Part shown: in pieces, positions 36,726-46,061 of the stretch
How positions within the stretch are numbered: position 1 is the stretch's first letter
How the letters are laid out: every line of letters starts with the position of its first letter
Origin: an uncultured Blautia sp.
GTDB taxonomy: Bacteria > Bacillota > Clostridia > Lachnospirales > Lachnospiraceae
Assembly: GCA_900542045.1 (NCBI GenBank)
Contig: UQMI01000008.1
Coordinates: forward strand, 12,832 to 76,831
Direction: 5' to 3'
Length of the DNA stretch: 64,000 nt
The notes under the pieces: generated by a model
The model's database searches: none
The model's input: the letters and a program-made list of their open reading frames with translations, nothing else
Told to the model about the DNA's origin: nothing
Made by a program: the position numbers and the translations under genes

Positions 36726-37742
36726 CTAGTTGAAACCATAAAACTTCTGGCAAATCTTATATGCAGTCACCGAGATCTTCCTTCCGCCATTTCCCGGCAG
36801 ATTCATGGCACGTCCCAGGAGACCAAAGCGCAGCCGGTAATACAGCCTTTTATCTGCGTTCTTCAGATATTCCCACAATTCCGCCTTCTTCTTCAGATTT
36901 TCCTCTGTTCCGGAGCGAATCAGCATAATGGAAGAAACTGTCATAATGATCTCCAGATAATCCATCATATATTTCCTCAGACCCTTGGGTCTCAGATTAT
37001 ACTGCGTAAACACATCGATCATCCGGCGGTTCACCCGAAGCTGCTGGTCAATCCGGCTGATCATCACCTTCTCATTGACTGACTGGTCATCTCTTCCAAT
37101 AAAATACCGGTAGAAATTCACGTCCAGATAATACATTTTAGACACATAAGGAAGCGGTTCAAAGGCAAACAGATTATCCACATAAAAGGTATGGGTAGGC
37201 AATTCCAGACCGCAGTCATAAAGCAGCTTGGTGCGGTAGATCAGAGAATGCATAAGCAGATATTTTCCTTTTGGCATATGCCGGATCTTCTCCCATCCAA
37301 AAACCTGATTTTCCGGAAAGCAGTGACGATACTGCATCACCTTTTTCCGTTTTGCCCCTTGTTTCTCATAAACAAAATTGCTGATCAGCATATCCACGGT
37401 CTCCGAACCACACAGGATCTCTCCCAAAGTACGGATGATGGTCTGATAGGCTTCTTTCTGCACCCAGTCATCGCTGTCCACCACCTTAAAATATGCCCCG
37501 GTGGCATTTTTGATGCCAGTATTCACCGCTCCTCCGTGACCGGCATTTTCCTGGTGGACTGCCTTGACGATTCCCGGATACTCCGCCGCATAGCGGTCCG
37601 CGATCTCCGCTGTCCTGTCTTTGGATCCATCATCCACGATAATGATCTCCACGCTGTCTCCTCCCACCAGCAGGGAATCGATACACTTTTCCATATATTG
37701 TTCCGAATTGTAACAAGGTATTGCAATACTTAATATCTTCAT
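36726..37742 (-). CDS. Family 2 glycosyltransferase
   Basis: A 338-residue GT-A fold glycosyltransferase. The N-terminal domain has SIAIPCYNSEQYMEKCIDSL, IIIVDDGSKDRT, NAGHGGAVNTGI and the metal-binding DxD in FKVVDSDDW (around 92). The C-terminal 130 residues are basic and helical; there is no clear membrane helix. It transfers a sugar from a nucleotide donor, probably to a cell-surface glycan. It overlaps mutY by 4 bases, an apparently functionless pairing. Confidence 0.92.
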   Translation of the reverse strand: MKILSIAIPCYNSEQYMEKCIDSLLVGGDSVEIIIVDDGSKDRTAEIADRYAAEYPGIVKAVHQENAGHGGAVNTGIKNATGAYFKVVDSDDWVQKEAYQTIIRTLGEILCGSETVDMLISNFVYEKQGAKRKKVMQYRHCFPENQVFGWEKIRHMPKGKYLLMHSLIYRTKLLYDCGLELPTHTFYVDNLFAFEPLPYVSKMYYLDVNFYRYFIGRDDQSVNEKVMISRIDQQLRVNRRMIDVFTQYNLRPKGLRKYMMDYLEIIMTVSSIMLIRSGTEENLKKKAELWEYLKNADKRLYYRLRFGLLGRAMNLPGNGGRKISVTAYKICQKFYGFN

Positions 37743-38812
37743 ACTTGCTTCTCCTTCCAGTATTTTGCATAGGCATCAAAGGCCGATGGAATGGCATACC
37801 GGCTGCTGGATTCTTCCGGTGCCACCAGGATACAGTCGCCTCTTTCTCTTTCTTCCATAGCCTCCACCCTGATCTGATACCCTTTCATCCGCCATTCCAC
37901 ATGGGAAAAAATATGCTTCGCGTCGCCCAGCGCGCGGATCCGAAGGGGAACAAATCCCATTTCTTTTACTTTTTCCAGTGCTTCTTCTTCTGTCAGGTGT
38001 CCTTCCAGGTTCAGCGGTTCATACAAACCTGCCAGAAGTCCTTTTCCAGGTCTTTTGCAGATGGCCAGCCGTTCTCCGTCCTGCACCACCAAAATCGTAC
38101 GTTCCTGAATCTTTCGTTCTTTTTTAGGGGCTTTCACCGGAAGCTCCTCCACCCGTCCTTTCTGTCGGGCCAGACAGAACTCCTGTACAGGACAATCCGT
38201 ACACCGGGCCGCGCCATTGGGAACACAGACCATAGCTCCCAGTTCCATTAAAGCCTGATTAAAATCTCCCGGCCGATCTTCAGGAATCACTTTCAGCAGC
38301 AGTTCTTCCATTCTCTTTTTCACAGACTGCCTGCTGATATCTTCTTCCATCTCCAGAAGTCTGGATATCACACGAAGTACATTGCCGTCCACGGCAGGTA
38401 CCGGAATTCCATACGCAATAGAAGCAATGGCCCCTGCCGTATAGCTCCCGATCCCCTGCAGTTTCAGAAGCTCTTTATAGTCTGCAGGCAGAACGCCTCC
38501 ATAATCTTCCATAATCTGACACGCCGCCTTCTGCATATTACGCACCCGATTGTAATATCCCAGGCCCTCCCAAAGCTTCAGAAGCTCCTCCTGGGGACAT
38601 TCTGCCAGATCCTTTATTGCCGGAAGACGCTCCATAAATCTTCGGAAATAAGGCTTCACCGCCTCCACCCTGGTCTGCTGCAGCATGATTTCCGACACCC
38701 AGGTATAATACGCGTTGTTTTTATCTCTCCAGGGCAGCTTTCTCTTTTCTTTATCGTACCACAAAAGCAGTGGTTCTATCATGGAAATTAAAATATTTTC
38801 GTATTTCATCAT
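37739..38812 (-). CDS. mutY: A/G-specific adenine glycosylase MutY
   Basis: A 357-residue base-excision repair enzyme that removes adenine opposite 8-oxoguanine. It has LPWRDKNNAYYTWVSEIMLQ with the catalytic Glu, the helix-hairpin-helix LQGIGSYTAGAI, catalytic Asp in PAVDGNVLRV, a [4Fe-4S] motif C-x6-C-x2-C-x5-C (VCVPNGAARCTDCPVQEFC, near 195-215), and a C-terminal NUDIX-like recognition domain. The ATG at 38812 overlaps the sfsA stop (ATGA), with AGAGGAAG before it; the longer frame would run inside sfsA. Confidence 0.95.
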   Translation of the reverse strand: MMKYENILISMIEPLLLWYDKEKRKLPWRDKNNAYYTWVSEIMLQQTRVEAVKPYFRRFMERLPAIKDLAECPQEELLKLWEGLGYYNRVRNMQKAACQIMEDYGGVLPADYKELLKLQGIGSYTAGAIASIAYGIPVPAVDGNVLRVISRLLEMEEDISRQSVKKRMEELLLKVIPEDRPGDFNQALMELGAMVCVPNGAARCTDCPVQEFCLARQKGRVEELPVKAPKKERKIQERTILVVQDGERLAICKRPGKGLLAGLYEPLNLEGHLTEEEALEKVKEMGFVPLRIRALGDAKHIFSHVEWRMKGYQIRVEAMEERERGDCILVAPEESSSRYAIPSAFDAYAKYWKEKQV

Positions 38813-39498
38813 TCTTCCTCTAGTACAATCTGCACAGGCTGATCTATAAAAATGGAATCCATTTCCACCTGACAATCCATGGCCAGAATTTTAACACCAG
38901 CCTCTCTGGCCCGCAGCAGAGCTTCTCCAAATTCCCGGTGCGTCTTCCAATTGGGCCGCCATTGGAAAACCTCTTTCATCTGAATCACAAACAGGATCCA
39001 GGCCTCAAAATCTTCCTTTCTGCAGGCCATCAATTCTTCTATATGCTTTACGCCTCGTTCTGTAGGCGCATCCGGAAACCGGGCAATCCCCTTTTCTTCC
39101 AGTGTCACGCCTTTTACTTCCAGAAAAATCTTTTTTCCGCTCTCCTCTATATAAAAATCAAAACGAGATTTTCCGTAGGAAACTTCCCGGCGGATAACAG
39201 CATTTTCAGGAAATATGCCGGAAGTCTTCAGCCATTCTTCTGCGGCTTCATTGACCATCTGGGAATCCATGTTGACCCATCGCCCCTGTTTTTTCACAGA
39301 GACAAGATCATAATCTGTTTTCCTGCCTGGTCGTCCCGCAAAAACAAGTCCCACCTCCGCGCCCGGCACCAGGAGTTCCCTGCACCTTCCTGTGTTTTTC
39401 ACATGACAGATCAGCTCTTTTTTATTCACAGCTACATGGGCCAGGAAGCGATTGGGTCGTTTCAGAAAAATACCTTTTGTTATATTTTCATATCTCAT
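38809..39498 (-). CDS. sfsA: SfsA-family nuclease
   Basis: A 229-residue protein of the SfsA family (first called sugar fermentation stimulation protein, now placed among DNA/RNA nucleases). Conserved parts are FLKRPNRFLAHV, CHVKNTGRCREL, RFDFYIEESGKKIFLEVKGVTLEE (cut here by motif: FDF...EVKGV) and FPDAPTERGVKHI. Length is typical. It is the first gene of a three-gene leftward set with mutY and the glycosyltransferase, each overlapping by 4 bases. Confidence 0.94.
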   Translation of the reverse strand: MRYENITKGIFLKRPNRFLAHVAVNKKELICHVKNTGRCRELLVPGAEVGLVFAGRPGRKTDYDLVSVKKQGRWVNMDSQMVNEAAEEWLKTSGIFPENAVIRREVSYGKSRFDFYIEESGKKIFLEVKGVTLEEKGIARFPDAPTERGVKHIEELMACRKEDFEAWILFVIQMKEVFQWRPNWKTHREFGEALLRAREAGVKILAMDCQVEMDSIFIDQPVQIVLEEE

Positions 39499-39687
39499 AA
39501 TATCAGTTCCGGAAGCTGCCAGTCAAACAGCATTTCCATTTTCTTTCATTTTCTATGCTTTCTTTGTTGGTCACCGGTCTTATCATAACATATTTTAGCG
39601 AAAAAGACAGTTGCTTTTTCCCATAACCTTCGATAAAATAAAAAAACGAAAGATGCAGAAACTATAAACGCGGAGGAAAAACACATT

Positions 39688-40305
39688 ATGGATAGTATAA
39701 TTTTTGATCTAGACGGCACTCTCTGGGATTCCACCGAAAGCATTGCCAAATCCTGGGACAAGGCAGTCCGAGAACAGACTCCCCTGAATGTAACCATCAC
39801 CAAAGATACCATGACCCCTCTACTGGGGCAGATCCTGCCGGATATCGTCCGGGCCATATTTCCGGAAGAATCTGAAGAATCCAGAGAACACCTCTTGAAA
39901 ATCTGCTGCCAGCAGGAACATGAAGATCTTTTAAAAAAGTGCGCTCCCCTGTATGAGGGACTGGAAGATACACTGGCAAAGCTTTCCGATAAATATCAGC
40001 TTTTTATTGTCAGCAACTGTGAGGCCGGTTACATAGAAGTTTTTCTGGAAACCAGCGGACTGGGAGATTATTTTTCCGGCCATCTCTGTCCGGGAGACAC
40101 AGGCCACGCCAAAGCCCACAATATCAGGGAGCTGATCCAGCGTTACCATCTGCGTTCTCCTGTTTACGTAGGGGATACCCAGGGTGACTGCGATGCCACC
40201 AAAGAAGCTGGCATTCCCTTTGTTTTTGCCGCATACGGCCTTGGATTTGCTGAAAATCCAGATTATACCATTTACAAACTTCCGGAACTTCTGGACCTGT
40301 TTTAA
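39688..40305 (+). CDS. HAD-family hydrolase, phosphoglycolate phosphatase-like
   Basis: A 205-residue HAD-superfamily phosphatase. Motif I is IIFDLDGTLWDS with the nucleophile Asp, motif II lies in LFIVSNCEAGY, and motifs III/IV are HAKAHNIREL and YVGDTQGDCDATKEAGIPFV. A helical cap sits at about 18-85. It resembles Gph/PgmB types; the substrate is uncertain. GGAGG lies 12 bases before the ATG. Confidence 0.92.
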   Translation: MDSIIFDLDGTLWDSTESIAKSWDKAVREQTPLNVTITKDTMTPLLGQILPDIVRAIFPEESEESREHLLKICCQQEHEDLLKKCAPLYEGLEDTLAKLSDKYQLFIVSNCEAGYIEVFLETSGLGDYFSGHLCPGDTGHAKAHNIRELIQRYHLRSPVYVGDTQGDCDATKEAGIPFVFAAYGLGFAENPDYTIYKLPELLDLF

Positions 40306-40398
40306 AATAGCGGCCCGCCATCTCCTCTCCCTGTCAGGGGTACGGAACTTCAAAAACAGCGGGCTGTTCCTTTTGTATGATCTGATAGCCAGTATAGG

Positions 40399-40441
40399 AA
40401 AATCCCTCCATCGTCTGCTCAAAGATGATGGAGGGATTTTG
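40399..40441. terminator. Bidirectional terminator
   Basis: AAAATCCCTCCATC pairs with GATGGAGGGATTTT around an 11-base loop that includes a second ATC/GAT. It lies between the HAD hydrolase gene and the convergent DUF3784-like gene. Confidence 0.9.
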
Positions 40442-40457
40442 TTTCGCAGGATTCTTT

Positions 40458-40757
40458 TTATTTTTTACAGTATTTCTTGATATAAATGATCTCTCCCACA
40501 ATGACCAGGATAATAAAGATCATATACACCGTGGATGCCACAAAATTTTTGACAAAAATCGTTACCACATTGGCCGCGCCCAGGAGAAGGAATCCCACTC
40601 CGAAGCCTTTAGCCATTTTCTTATCATCATAGATTCCCTTTCTTTCAGAGGCACCCTTTTCACCGCCCATAAACAGATCCCCATGACCGGTCAGCAGAGC
40701 GATTCCAACTCCAAATAAGACAATGGCAAATATCCAGTCGAATAACTCAAAATTCAT
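40458..40757 (-). CDS. DUF3784-like small membrane protein
   Basis: A 99-residue protein with three hydrophobic helices (WIFAIVLFGVGIALLTGHG, GFGVGFLLLGAANVVTIFV, VYMIFIILVIVGEIIYI) and a polar loop with YDDKKMAKGFG between the first two. This fits DUF3784-type proteins of Firmicutes, whose role is unknown. The ATG at 40757 has AGAGGAG 8 bases upstream; the longer frame to 40799 has no such site. It lies 59 bases after the L,D-transpeptidase gene on the same strand. Confidence 0.75.
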   Translation of the reverse strand: MNFELFDWIFAIVLFGVGIALLTGHGDLFMGGEKGASERKGIYDDKKMAKGFGVGFLLLGAANVVTIFVKNFVASTVYMIFIILVIVGEIIYIKKYCKK

Positions 40758-40816
40758 TTTCTTTTCTCCTCTTCTGTATTTCCGGAGGATCCCTGTCAAA
40801 GGTCAGCTCCCGGTTA

Positions 40817-42685
40817 TTAATAGAATACAACGATCGGAACTTCCGTATTGATCAGCTCGTACAGCGTAGCCGCGTTTTCGGGGGGCATATTGATACATCC
40901 ATGAGATCCGTTCGTCATATAAATATCGCCTCCAAAGGAAGATCTCCAGTTCGCATCATGGAAGCCGACTCCGCCGTTAAACGGCATCCAGTAGCTTACC
41001 GGCTGTTCATATTCATAAGTGCCGTCTTCCTTTTTATCTCCCCGCAGCACCTGATCCCGCTGTTTGTAATACAAGTGGCATACCCCACTTGGCGTCATCC
41101 GGTCACTGTAACGCATATCACCGGACACAAAATCCGACTCAAAAATAACTGTACCATCCTGATAATACCACATATGCTGGCTGGTCAGATCCACTTCTAT
41201 ATACGTACTGCCGATGTCGTCTTTACCTGGAGTCAGTCCGCGCACAGAATAGACAGGTTCCCGGGTCACGGTCTGTCCCGATGTAATTTCAGACAGCAAT
41301 TGGGCAGCTTCCGCGCTCTGGTCGATCTGCCATCCGTAATTTCCACCTCCGACGACAATGTCTCTTCCTGTCGTCGTATGGAAATTCCGCTCTTTTCCCA
41401 CAGTATCATATTCCTCAGCAAGCTGCGCAACATACTCGGTTACATGTGCGCTGAACGACGCATCGTCCTGCACCAGATGCCCGTTTTCATCGAAAGTCAG
41501 CCAGTCTTTAATGGTGGTGCCATCCAATACCCGGGTCTCTTCCCCAAATGTGTAAGTAATGCTGGCCTTTGTGTAAGCATTGCAGGCTTCCAGAGTAGAA
41601 GCCAGTCCCGGATCATCGCTCTTTACAGATGCTTCCGCATAGGCACCGCCTTCATTAAAATCTACCTGATCACGGCTTTCGCTTACCGCCTCGATCAAAA
41701 GCTCCAGGGCCTTTTCGGTATCCAATGTCCGCCCTTCCGTCTCCGGAACAATCACAAATTCCGTATCCTGAAATGCCACATAGGCATCCTCCGGGGCCAC
41801 CTGATTTTCTTCTTTCGCGCATTCCAGATTATTCAGCTGCTCTTCCAGCTTTTCCTGACTGAAGGATATATTAGTACTGGCTGTCACTTCCGTTTCTCCA
41901 AAATATCCGCTGATCCAGTTAAAAGGATTCTGTTCATCCAGAGCCTCTCCCACACTGCCGTCCGGAATATATTCATAATCGATATCCGCGCCGTTGATCA
42001 CTTGCGGCTCCAGATCTCTGGACAATACTTCTATGGAATAATTCTCCACTTTATCCGCGATCTGTTCTTCCACTTCCGCCACAGTCAGACCCGAGCAGTC
42101 AATTCCATTAATAGTAGTTCCCTCAAAAAATCTGTTACTATAATAATAGGTCATCACTCCATAAGCACATCCCAGGATCACCAGCACCATAGCCGCTACG
42201 ATCCCGAATGCCTTGGCAATCTTACTTCCGATTCCCTTTTTTCTTGACACCGGCTCTTCGCCGTAATAGGCAGGATTTCCATATTGCTGCCGGTTTCTGG
42301 ACGGCTGCCCCTTCGGCAGCGGTCTGGCCGGCTTGGCTTTTCCCCGGGCCGGCTGTCCCTTCGGCATAGGCTTTACATTCATTGCTGCAACAGGTTCCGA
42401 TGCAGTTCTCTGTTCCGTTCCGTATTCCTTTTTCGGATTCTCCGGCGCAGACTGACTATTCTCTGAGAAAGGCTGCGCTGCCTCTGCCTGCTCTGCTTCA
42501 CTCTGTACCTCTGTACTTTCCTTCTGACGTACGTCTTCAGGATCTTCCGTTTCCTTTGACTCTACAGTATCAGCAACAATTTTCGCCATGGCCTGCTCAA
42601 TTTTATCATCTATGCTCTGTCCCTGAGCTGTTTCCTGCCCGCCCAGATCAGTATTTTCCACTACTTTTTCTTCTTTGTTGCTCAT
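40817..42685 (-). CDS. L,D-transpeptidase with peptidoglycan-binding-like domains
   Basis: A 622-residue cell wall enzyme. The cytoplasmic N-terminus (1-150) is Gln/Glu/Pro-rich with a KGQPARGKAKPARPLPKGQP repeat, followed by one membrane helix (about 157-180). The extracellular part has PG_binding_4-like repeats (about 190-470) and a YkuD catalytic domain (about 490-622). The active-site motif is complete: the His is in GVGFHDANWRSS and the Cys in SHGCINMPP. It forms 3-3 cross-links or attaches proteins to peptidoglycan, a reaction not blocked by most penicillins. The basic tail may anchor it to partners inside the cell. Confidence 0.93.
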   Translation of the reverse strand: MSNKEEKVVENTDLGGQETAQGQSIDDKIEQAMAKIVADTVESKETEDPEDVRQKESTEVQSEAEQAEAAQPFSENSQSAPENPKKEYGTEQRTASEPVAAMNVKPMPKGQPARGKAKPARPLPKGQPSRNRQQYGNPAYYGEEPVSRKKGIGSKIAKAFGIVAAMVLVILGCAYGVMTYYYSNRFFEGTTINGIDCSGLTVAEVEEQIADKVENYSIEVLSRDLEPQVINGADIDYEYIPDGSVGEALDEQNPFNWISGYFGETEVTASTNISFSQEKLEEQLNNLECAKEENQVAPEDAYVAFQDTEFVIVPETEGRTLDTEKALELLIEAVSESRDQVDFNEGGAYAEASVKSDDPGLASTLEACNAYTKASITYTFGEETRVLDGTTIKDWLTFDENGHLVQDDASFSAHVTEYVAQLAEEYDTVGKERNFHTTTGRDIVVGGGNYGWQIDQSAEAAQLLSEITSGQTVTREPVYSVRGLTPGKDDIGSTYIEVDLTSQHMWYYQDGTVIFESDFVSGDMRYSDRMTPSGVCHLYYKQRDQVLRGDKKEDGTYEYEQPVSYWMPFNGGVGFHDANWRSSFGGDIYMTNGSHGCINMPPENAATLYELINTEVPIVVFY

Positions 42686-42869
42686 CTATTTACAAATCTC
42701 CCGATTATTCTTCATTGATTTCCTAAAACTGTTATATTATATCACATCTTTATATCTTTGTACCCAAGAAATTACGGAATTTCTGTGAATTTTTACGTTT
42801 TGGATACATCTCCTTTATCTCAATTCTAGCATGCCCGCGTTTCATTGAAAATATGACCCGACAGACAAG

Positions 42870-42906
42870 ATCCGGAAAGAAAGACAAAACTTTCTGGTTT
42901 CCGGAT
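42870..42906. repeat. Inverted repeat in an otherwise empty intergenic region
   Basis: ATCCGGAAA pairs with TTTCCGGAT, with an inner GAAAG/CTTTC, giving a long stem. It lies in the 374-base gap between the transpeptidase start and the amidohydrolase remnant. Apart from this and the terminator at 42966, the gap shows only a TATAAT (42741-42736, leftward) likely belonging to the transpeptidase promoter. Confidence 0.55.
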
Positions 42907-42965
42907 TGATCCGCCTGTCAGCAAATATCCGCTGTATTCGGATCTTCTGCCTCCGCTGTACACAA

Positions 42966-43027
42966 AAACTGCCCTGTGAAAATCCAGGATTTTAATCCCT
43001 TAGCATTTCACAGGACAGTTCTCTTTT
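42966..43027. terminator. Terminator after the amidohydrolase remnant
   Basis: AACTGCCCTGTGAAA pairs with TTTCACAGGACAGTT (one mismatch) around a 24-base loop; T-rich on both flanks. It lies 33 bases past the stop of the amidohydrolase pseudogene. Confidence 0.75.
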
Positions 43028-43059
43028 TCTGACGGATCCATTTTTCTTCTGTATTTATG

Positions 43060-43801
43060 CTATCGCACCAGTTTTCCTCCCTTGATCACATGCAGCGGTT
43101 TCTGGTACATGACACGGATGTCTCTGGAAGGATCTCCTTTTACAAGGATTACATCGGCATCCTTGCCGGCTTTGATGGTTCCAATTCTGTCATCCATATA
43201 CATCAGTCTGGCACTGTTCACCGTGGCCTGTTTGATAATATCCTCATCGGAATACTCCAGCCATTCTTTGCACAGTCTGAACTCTGTGTCAGGACGATCC
43301 ACGTAGTAATCTCTGATCACATCCGTACCCCATCCGATAAGGATGTTATGCTGATAAGCATTTTTCAGGCTGGCAATCACACGGTCTTTGATCTTGCCAA
43401 GGCGGATCTGTGTCTCCTCATTGCTGCCATTTCCCGCCACAGAATCGCTGAATACAAATAAGGTAGGCACAATACCGCAGTCCAGCTGATTTTCTTCAAT
43501 ATACCGCAGCGTCTCCTCAGAAATCATACTGGCATGTTCCACCGTATGCACGCCTGCGCGCACGGCATTATCAATAGCTCTTGCGCCATGACAGTGTATT
43601 GCAACATAAGTATTATAATTCTGTGCTACCCGGACAGCTGCCCGGATCTCCTCCGGTTCAATAATGGGAATTCCGGTCTCCCTGCCCGGCGCATGCATGG
43701 AAGCGCTGACGTAAAGCTTCAGGAAGAAGTACATCTGCTTTGGCAAAATCCACCCCTTCGGTCAATACCGGAACCAAATGGCAATTCTTAACAAGTAACA
43801 T
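43060..43801 (-). pseudogene. Amidohydrolase with internal deletion and frameshift
   Basis: Remains of a metal-dependent amidohydrolase (imidazolonepropionase/prolidase-like). A correct start survives: ATG at 43801 with AAAGGAGA upstream, reading MLLVKNCHLVPVLTEGVDFA. After about 25 codons the frame changes, and the rest of the family continues in another frame (KLYVSASMHAPGRETG to VIKGGKLVR), including the metal His in AIHCHG and HTVEHA and Asp in GWGTDV. About 130-150 residues are missing, among them the HxH of the first strand. A full protein is near 400 residues. The 228-residue reading frame from 43746 alone lacks a ribosome binding site. Confidence 0.85.
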
Positions 43802-44032
43802 GGTAATCACATCTCCTTTCTTTTTTTATTAAAGTTACAGAATATTCTAATTTTATCAAGGAAAATGTTAGCATATTTTTCTCTATGTCGTCAATATATA
43901 AGATATTCCTTTTAATTATTTGTATATTCTTAAAAATTATAAAAATAATACTGTGATCATAAACCCTCCATCGATGTTACCTGCCATTTATGTTGTAACA
44001 TAATGATATTGTTATAAAATTATGTATATATA

Positions 44033-44061
44033 TTGACTTAAAGCCGAGAAAGTGCTATTTT
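44033..44061 (+). promoter_or_regulatory. Promoter of the glycerol dehydrogenase gene
   Basis: TTGACT (44033-44038), a 17-base spacer, TATTTT (44056-44061). The start of transcription would be near 44068, leaving a leader of about 147 bases that contains a TTCCCG/CGGGAA hairpin. The 413-base gap from 43802 is very AT-rich and holds no gene that can be supported. Confidence 0.6.
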
Positions 44062-44214
44062 ATATACATGGAGAATTCTGTTGGTGATCTGCTCTCAAGA
44101 TATGCAGATACCACAGTATTTCTGTATTCCCGTGACTATTTCGTTTCGGGAAGGCGTGGGCTGTATTTTCTGATTCAGCACAACAAATCACATTATTTTA
44201 GGAGGGTTTTATTT

Positions 44215-45327
44215 ATGTCCATGATTAATCATTCAGTAAGAGGATTTGGTTCACCAAGCAGATATTACCAGGGCAGATATATTCTGGATGAATTAAAAGA
44301 ATATACCGCACCTTATGGTAAAAAAGTATTTATCTTAGTTGACACGTTCTTCTACGCTACATATAAAGAAAAATTCGAAAAAATGTATGATGACGGAGAA
44401 AGTCAGGTGATCGTACAGGAATTTAAAGGTGAAATTACCGCCGAAAAGATCGATGCCATTGCTGACGGTGTAAAAGACTTCTGTCCGGAAGTTGTAGCTG
44501 GTATGGGCGGCGGCAAGACCATGGATACAGCAAAAGCTGTAGCTGACAAATTCAAAGCCGCTACTGTTATTATTCCGACAACAGCTTCAACAGATGCTCC
44601 TGCCATCGGCCTGTCTGTAATCTATACAGCAGAAGGCGAGCATGTGGGTGCAAGACATTACATCAAGAACCCGGATATGATTCTTCTGGATACAGAGATC
44701 ATCGCAAAAGCTCCCATCCGCTTCCTGGTAGCAGGTATGGGCGATGCATTATCTACTTATATTGAGACTCGCGCAAACGCAGAATCTCATTCTCCTAACT
44801 ATGTAACAAAAGGGTTCTGCGCTACGATCGCTGTTCAGGCTATTGCCAAAGCCTGCCATGAAACCATTCTGAAAAAAGGTGTCAGCGCAAAATTAGCTGC
44901 TGAAAAAGGTCTCTGCACCATTGATGTAGAAGACGTTATCGAAGCCAACAGCCTGCTGAGCGGCCTTGGCGTTCAGAACTCCAGCTGCGCAGGTGCACAC
45001 TCTATCGCAGAAGGTATCACCGTACTGCCGGCCTGCAAGAGACTGCTTCACGGCGAAGCTGTTGCATTCGGTGTTCTGGTTCAGCTGATCATTGAAGGCA
45101 GAAGCAAAGAAGAAATCAAAGAAATGTATGATTTCTTCAAAGAAGTAGGACTTCCTGCCACATTCGAAGACCTTGGAATCAAAGATGTAACTCCTGAGGA
45201 ACTCATGCTGGTTGCAGAAGAATCCATGAAATCTTACTGGGATGTAGAGCCATTCCCTGTAACACCACAGATGGTATATGACGCAATGGTTATGGCTGAT
45301 ACCTTAGGCCAGAAATACAACAAATAA
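44215..45327 (+). CDS. gldA: Glycerol dehydrogenase
   Basis: A 370-residue iron-type (here zinc-using) alcohol dehydrogenase-like enzyme oxidising glycerol to dihydroxyacetone with NAD. The NAD-binding motif is GMGGGKTMDTAKAVAD; STDAPAI and the metal ligands (D in GDALSTYIETRAN, H in GAHSIAEGI, H in LLHGEAVAFG) are all present. The ATG at 44215 has AGGAGGG 8 bases before it; an in-frame ATG at 44068 coincides with the predicted transcription start and is rejected. Codon choice looks like a highly expressed gene. It stands alone, ended by a strong terminator. Confidence 0.95.
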   Translation: MSMINHSVRGFGSPSRYYQGRYILDELKEYTAPYGKKVFILVDTFFYATYKEKFEKMYDDGESQVIVQEFKGEITAEKIDAIADGVKDFCPEVVAGMGGGKTMDTAKAVADKFKAATVIIPTTASTDAPAIGLSVIYTAEGEHVGARHYIKNPDMILLDTEIIAKAPIRFLVAGMGDALSTYIETRANAESHSPNYVTKGFCATIAVQAIAKACHETILKKGVSAKLAAEKGLCTIDVEDVIEANSLLSGLGVQNSSCAGAHSIAEGITVLPACKRLLHGEAVAFGVLVQLIIEGRSKEEIKEMYDFFKEVGLPATFEDLGIKDVTPEELMLVAEESMKSYWDVEPFPVTPQMVYDAMVMADTLGQKYNK

Positions 45328-45378
45328 TCTCCATAAATAAATTTACCGCAATTATAAATTTCTCTTCATAATATATAT

Positions 45379-45422
45379 AGAAGAGACAGGGTGCTTTCTC
45401 AGACTCCTGTCTCTTCTTTTTT
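45379..45422 (+). terminator. Terminator of gldA
   Basis: A perfect 12-bp stem (AGAAGAGACAGG with its complement), a 15-base loop and a run of T residues, about 50 bases past the gldA stop. Confidence 0.93.
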
Positions 45423-45457
45423 ATGCCAGTCAAATTTCTTTTTTCCGACAAATTCTA

Positions 45458-45486
45458 TTGAGTTATTGATTTCTCTCTATTATAAT
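45458..45486 (+). promoter_or_regulatory. Promoter of the gene at 45603
   Basis: TTGAGT (45458-45463), exactly 17 bases, TATAAT (45481-45486), followed by TTTAT. The promoter before the PucR-type regulator (59182-59210) is nearly the same. Confidence 0.75.
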
Positions 45487-45602
45487 TTTATTAAATAACA
45501 TTGTAGAGTGGCTGAAAATCTGTCTGCATTCTCACGCAGAAGACTTGTGTTTTTACCATATTTCAAAGCTGTGTACATCTGTTATTGTAAGGAGGGGGAA
45601 CT

Positions 45603-46061
45603 ATGAGTTGGAAAACAAATTGTTATAACGCACTGAATTCCGCAAAGCTATTTCAGGATTCCGGTCATCGAAGCCGCTTTAAAGAACTGATCGACTGTTA
45701 CGGGAACTATCCTTTTTTCTCCAGAGGACTCTGTAAATGTATGTACCTGTCTGCCTGGGACGAAGAACATTTCTGTATTCTTCTGGGAATGCTGACCACC
45801 ATGAGCCTGGATCAGGAAACCAGTACTGCCGAAATGCGCATACAGGGAGATGTCCTGGCATCCCGCCAAAATGATGAAGAATATTATATCTACCAACTGT
45901 CCATTTCTTTTCTGGACAATCAGCCTTTTCATCTGGATAACAATGCCAATATAGGACCTGAAACCATGTATATTATCCAATGTGCTCTGCAGGCAGCTGA
46001 AATCATCGACACGGTCAGTGACCAGACCGAATCTGTACCTGTTTCATCAGCAAATCTCTGA
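45603..46061 (+). CDS. Hypothetical protein, 152 residues
   Basis: A small soluble protein with no family recognised. It starts MSWKTNCYNALNSAKLFQDSG and has five Cys in the first 60 residues (CYGNY, LCKCMYLSAW). There is no signal peptide, membrane helix or known catalytic motif. The predicted make-up is helical at both ends with a short beta part in the middle (EYYIYQLSISFLDNQ). AAGGAGGGGG just before the ATG and a strong promoter argue that it is a real, expressed gene. The YmaF-like gene follows after 159 bases and may be in the same transcript. Confidence 0.75.
   Translation: MSWKTNCYNALNSAKLFQDSGHRSRFKELIDCYGNYPFFSRGLCKCMYLSAWDEEHFCILLGMLTTMSLDQETSTAEMRIQGDVLASRQNDEEYYIYQLSISFLDNQPFHLDNNANIGPETMYIIQCALQAAEIIDTVSDQTESVPVSSANL

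Noticed and set aside
40901-42247. 448-codon rightward open frame
   Set aside because: Antisense to the L,D-transpeptidase gene, whose catalytic motif is complete; shadow composition.
44068-44214. N-terminal extension of glycerol dehydrogenase by 49 residues
   Set aside because: The upstream ATG falls at the predicted transcription start and has no ribosome binding site, while AGGAGGG sits correctly before 44215, where the family homology begins.
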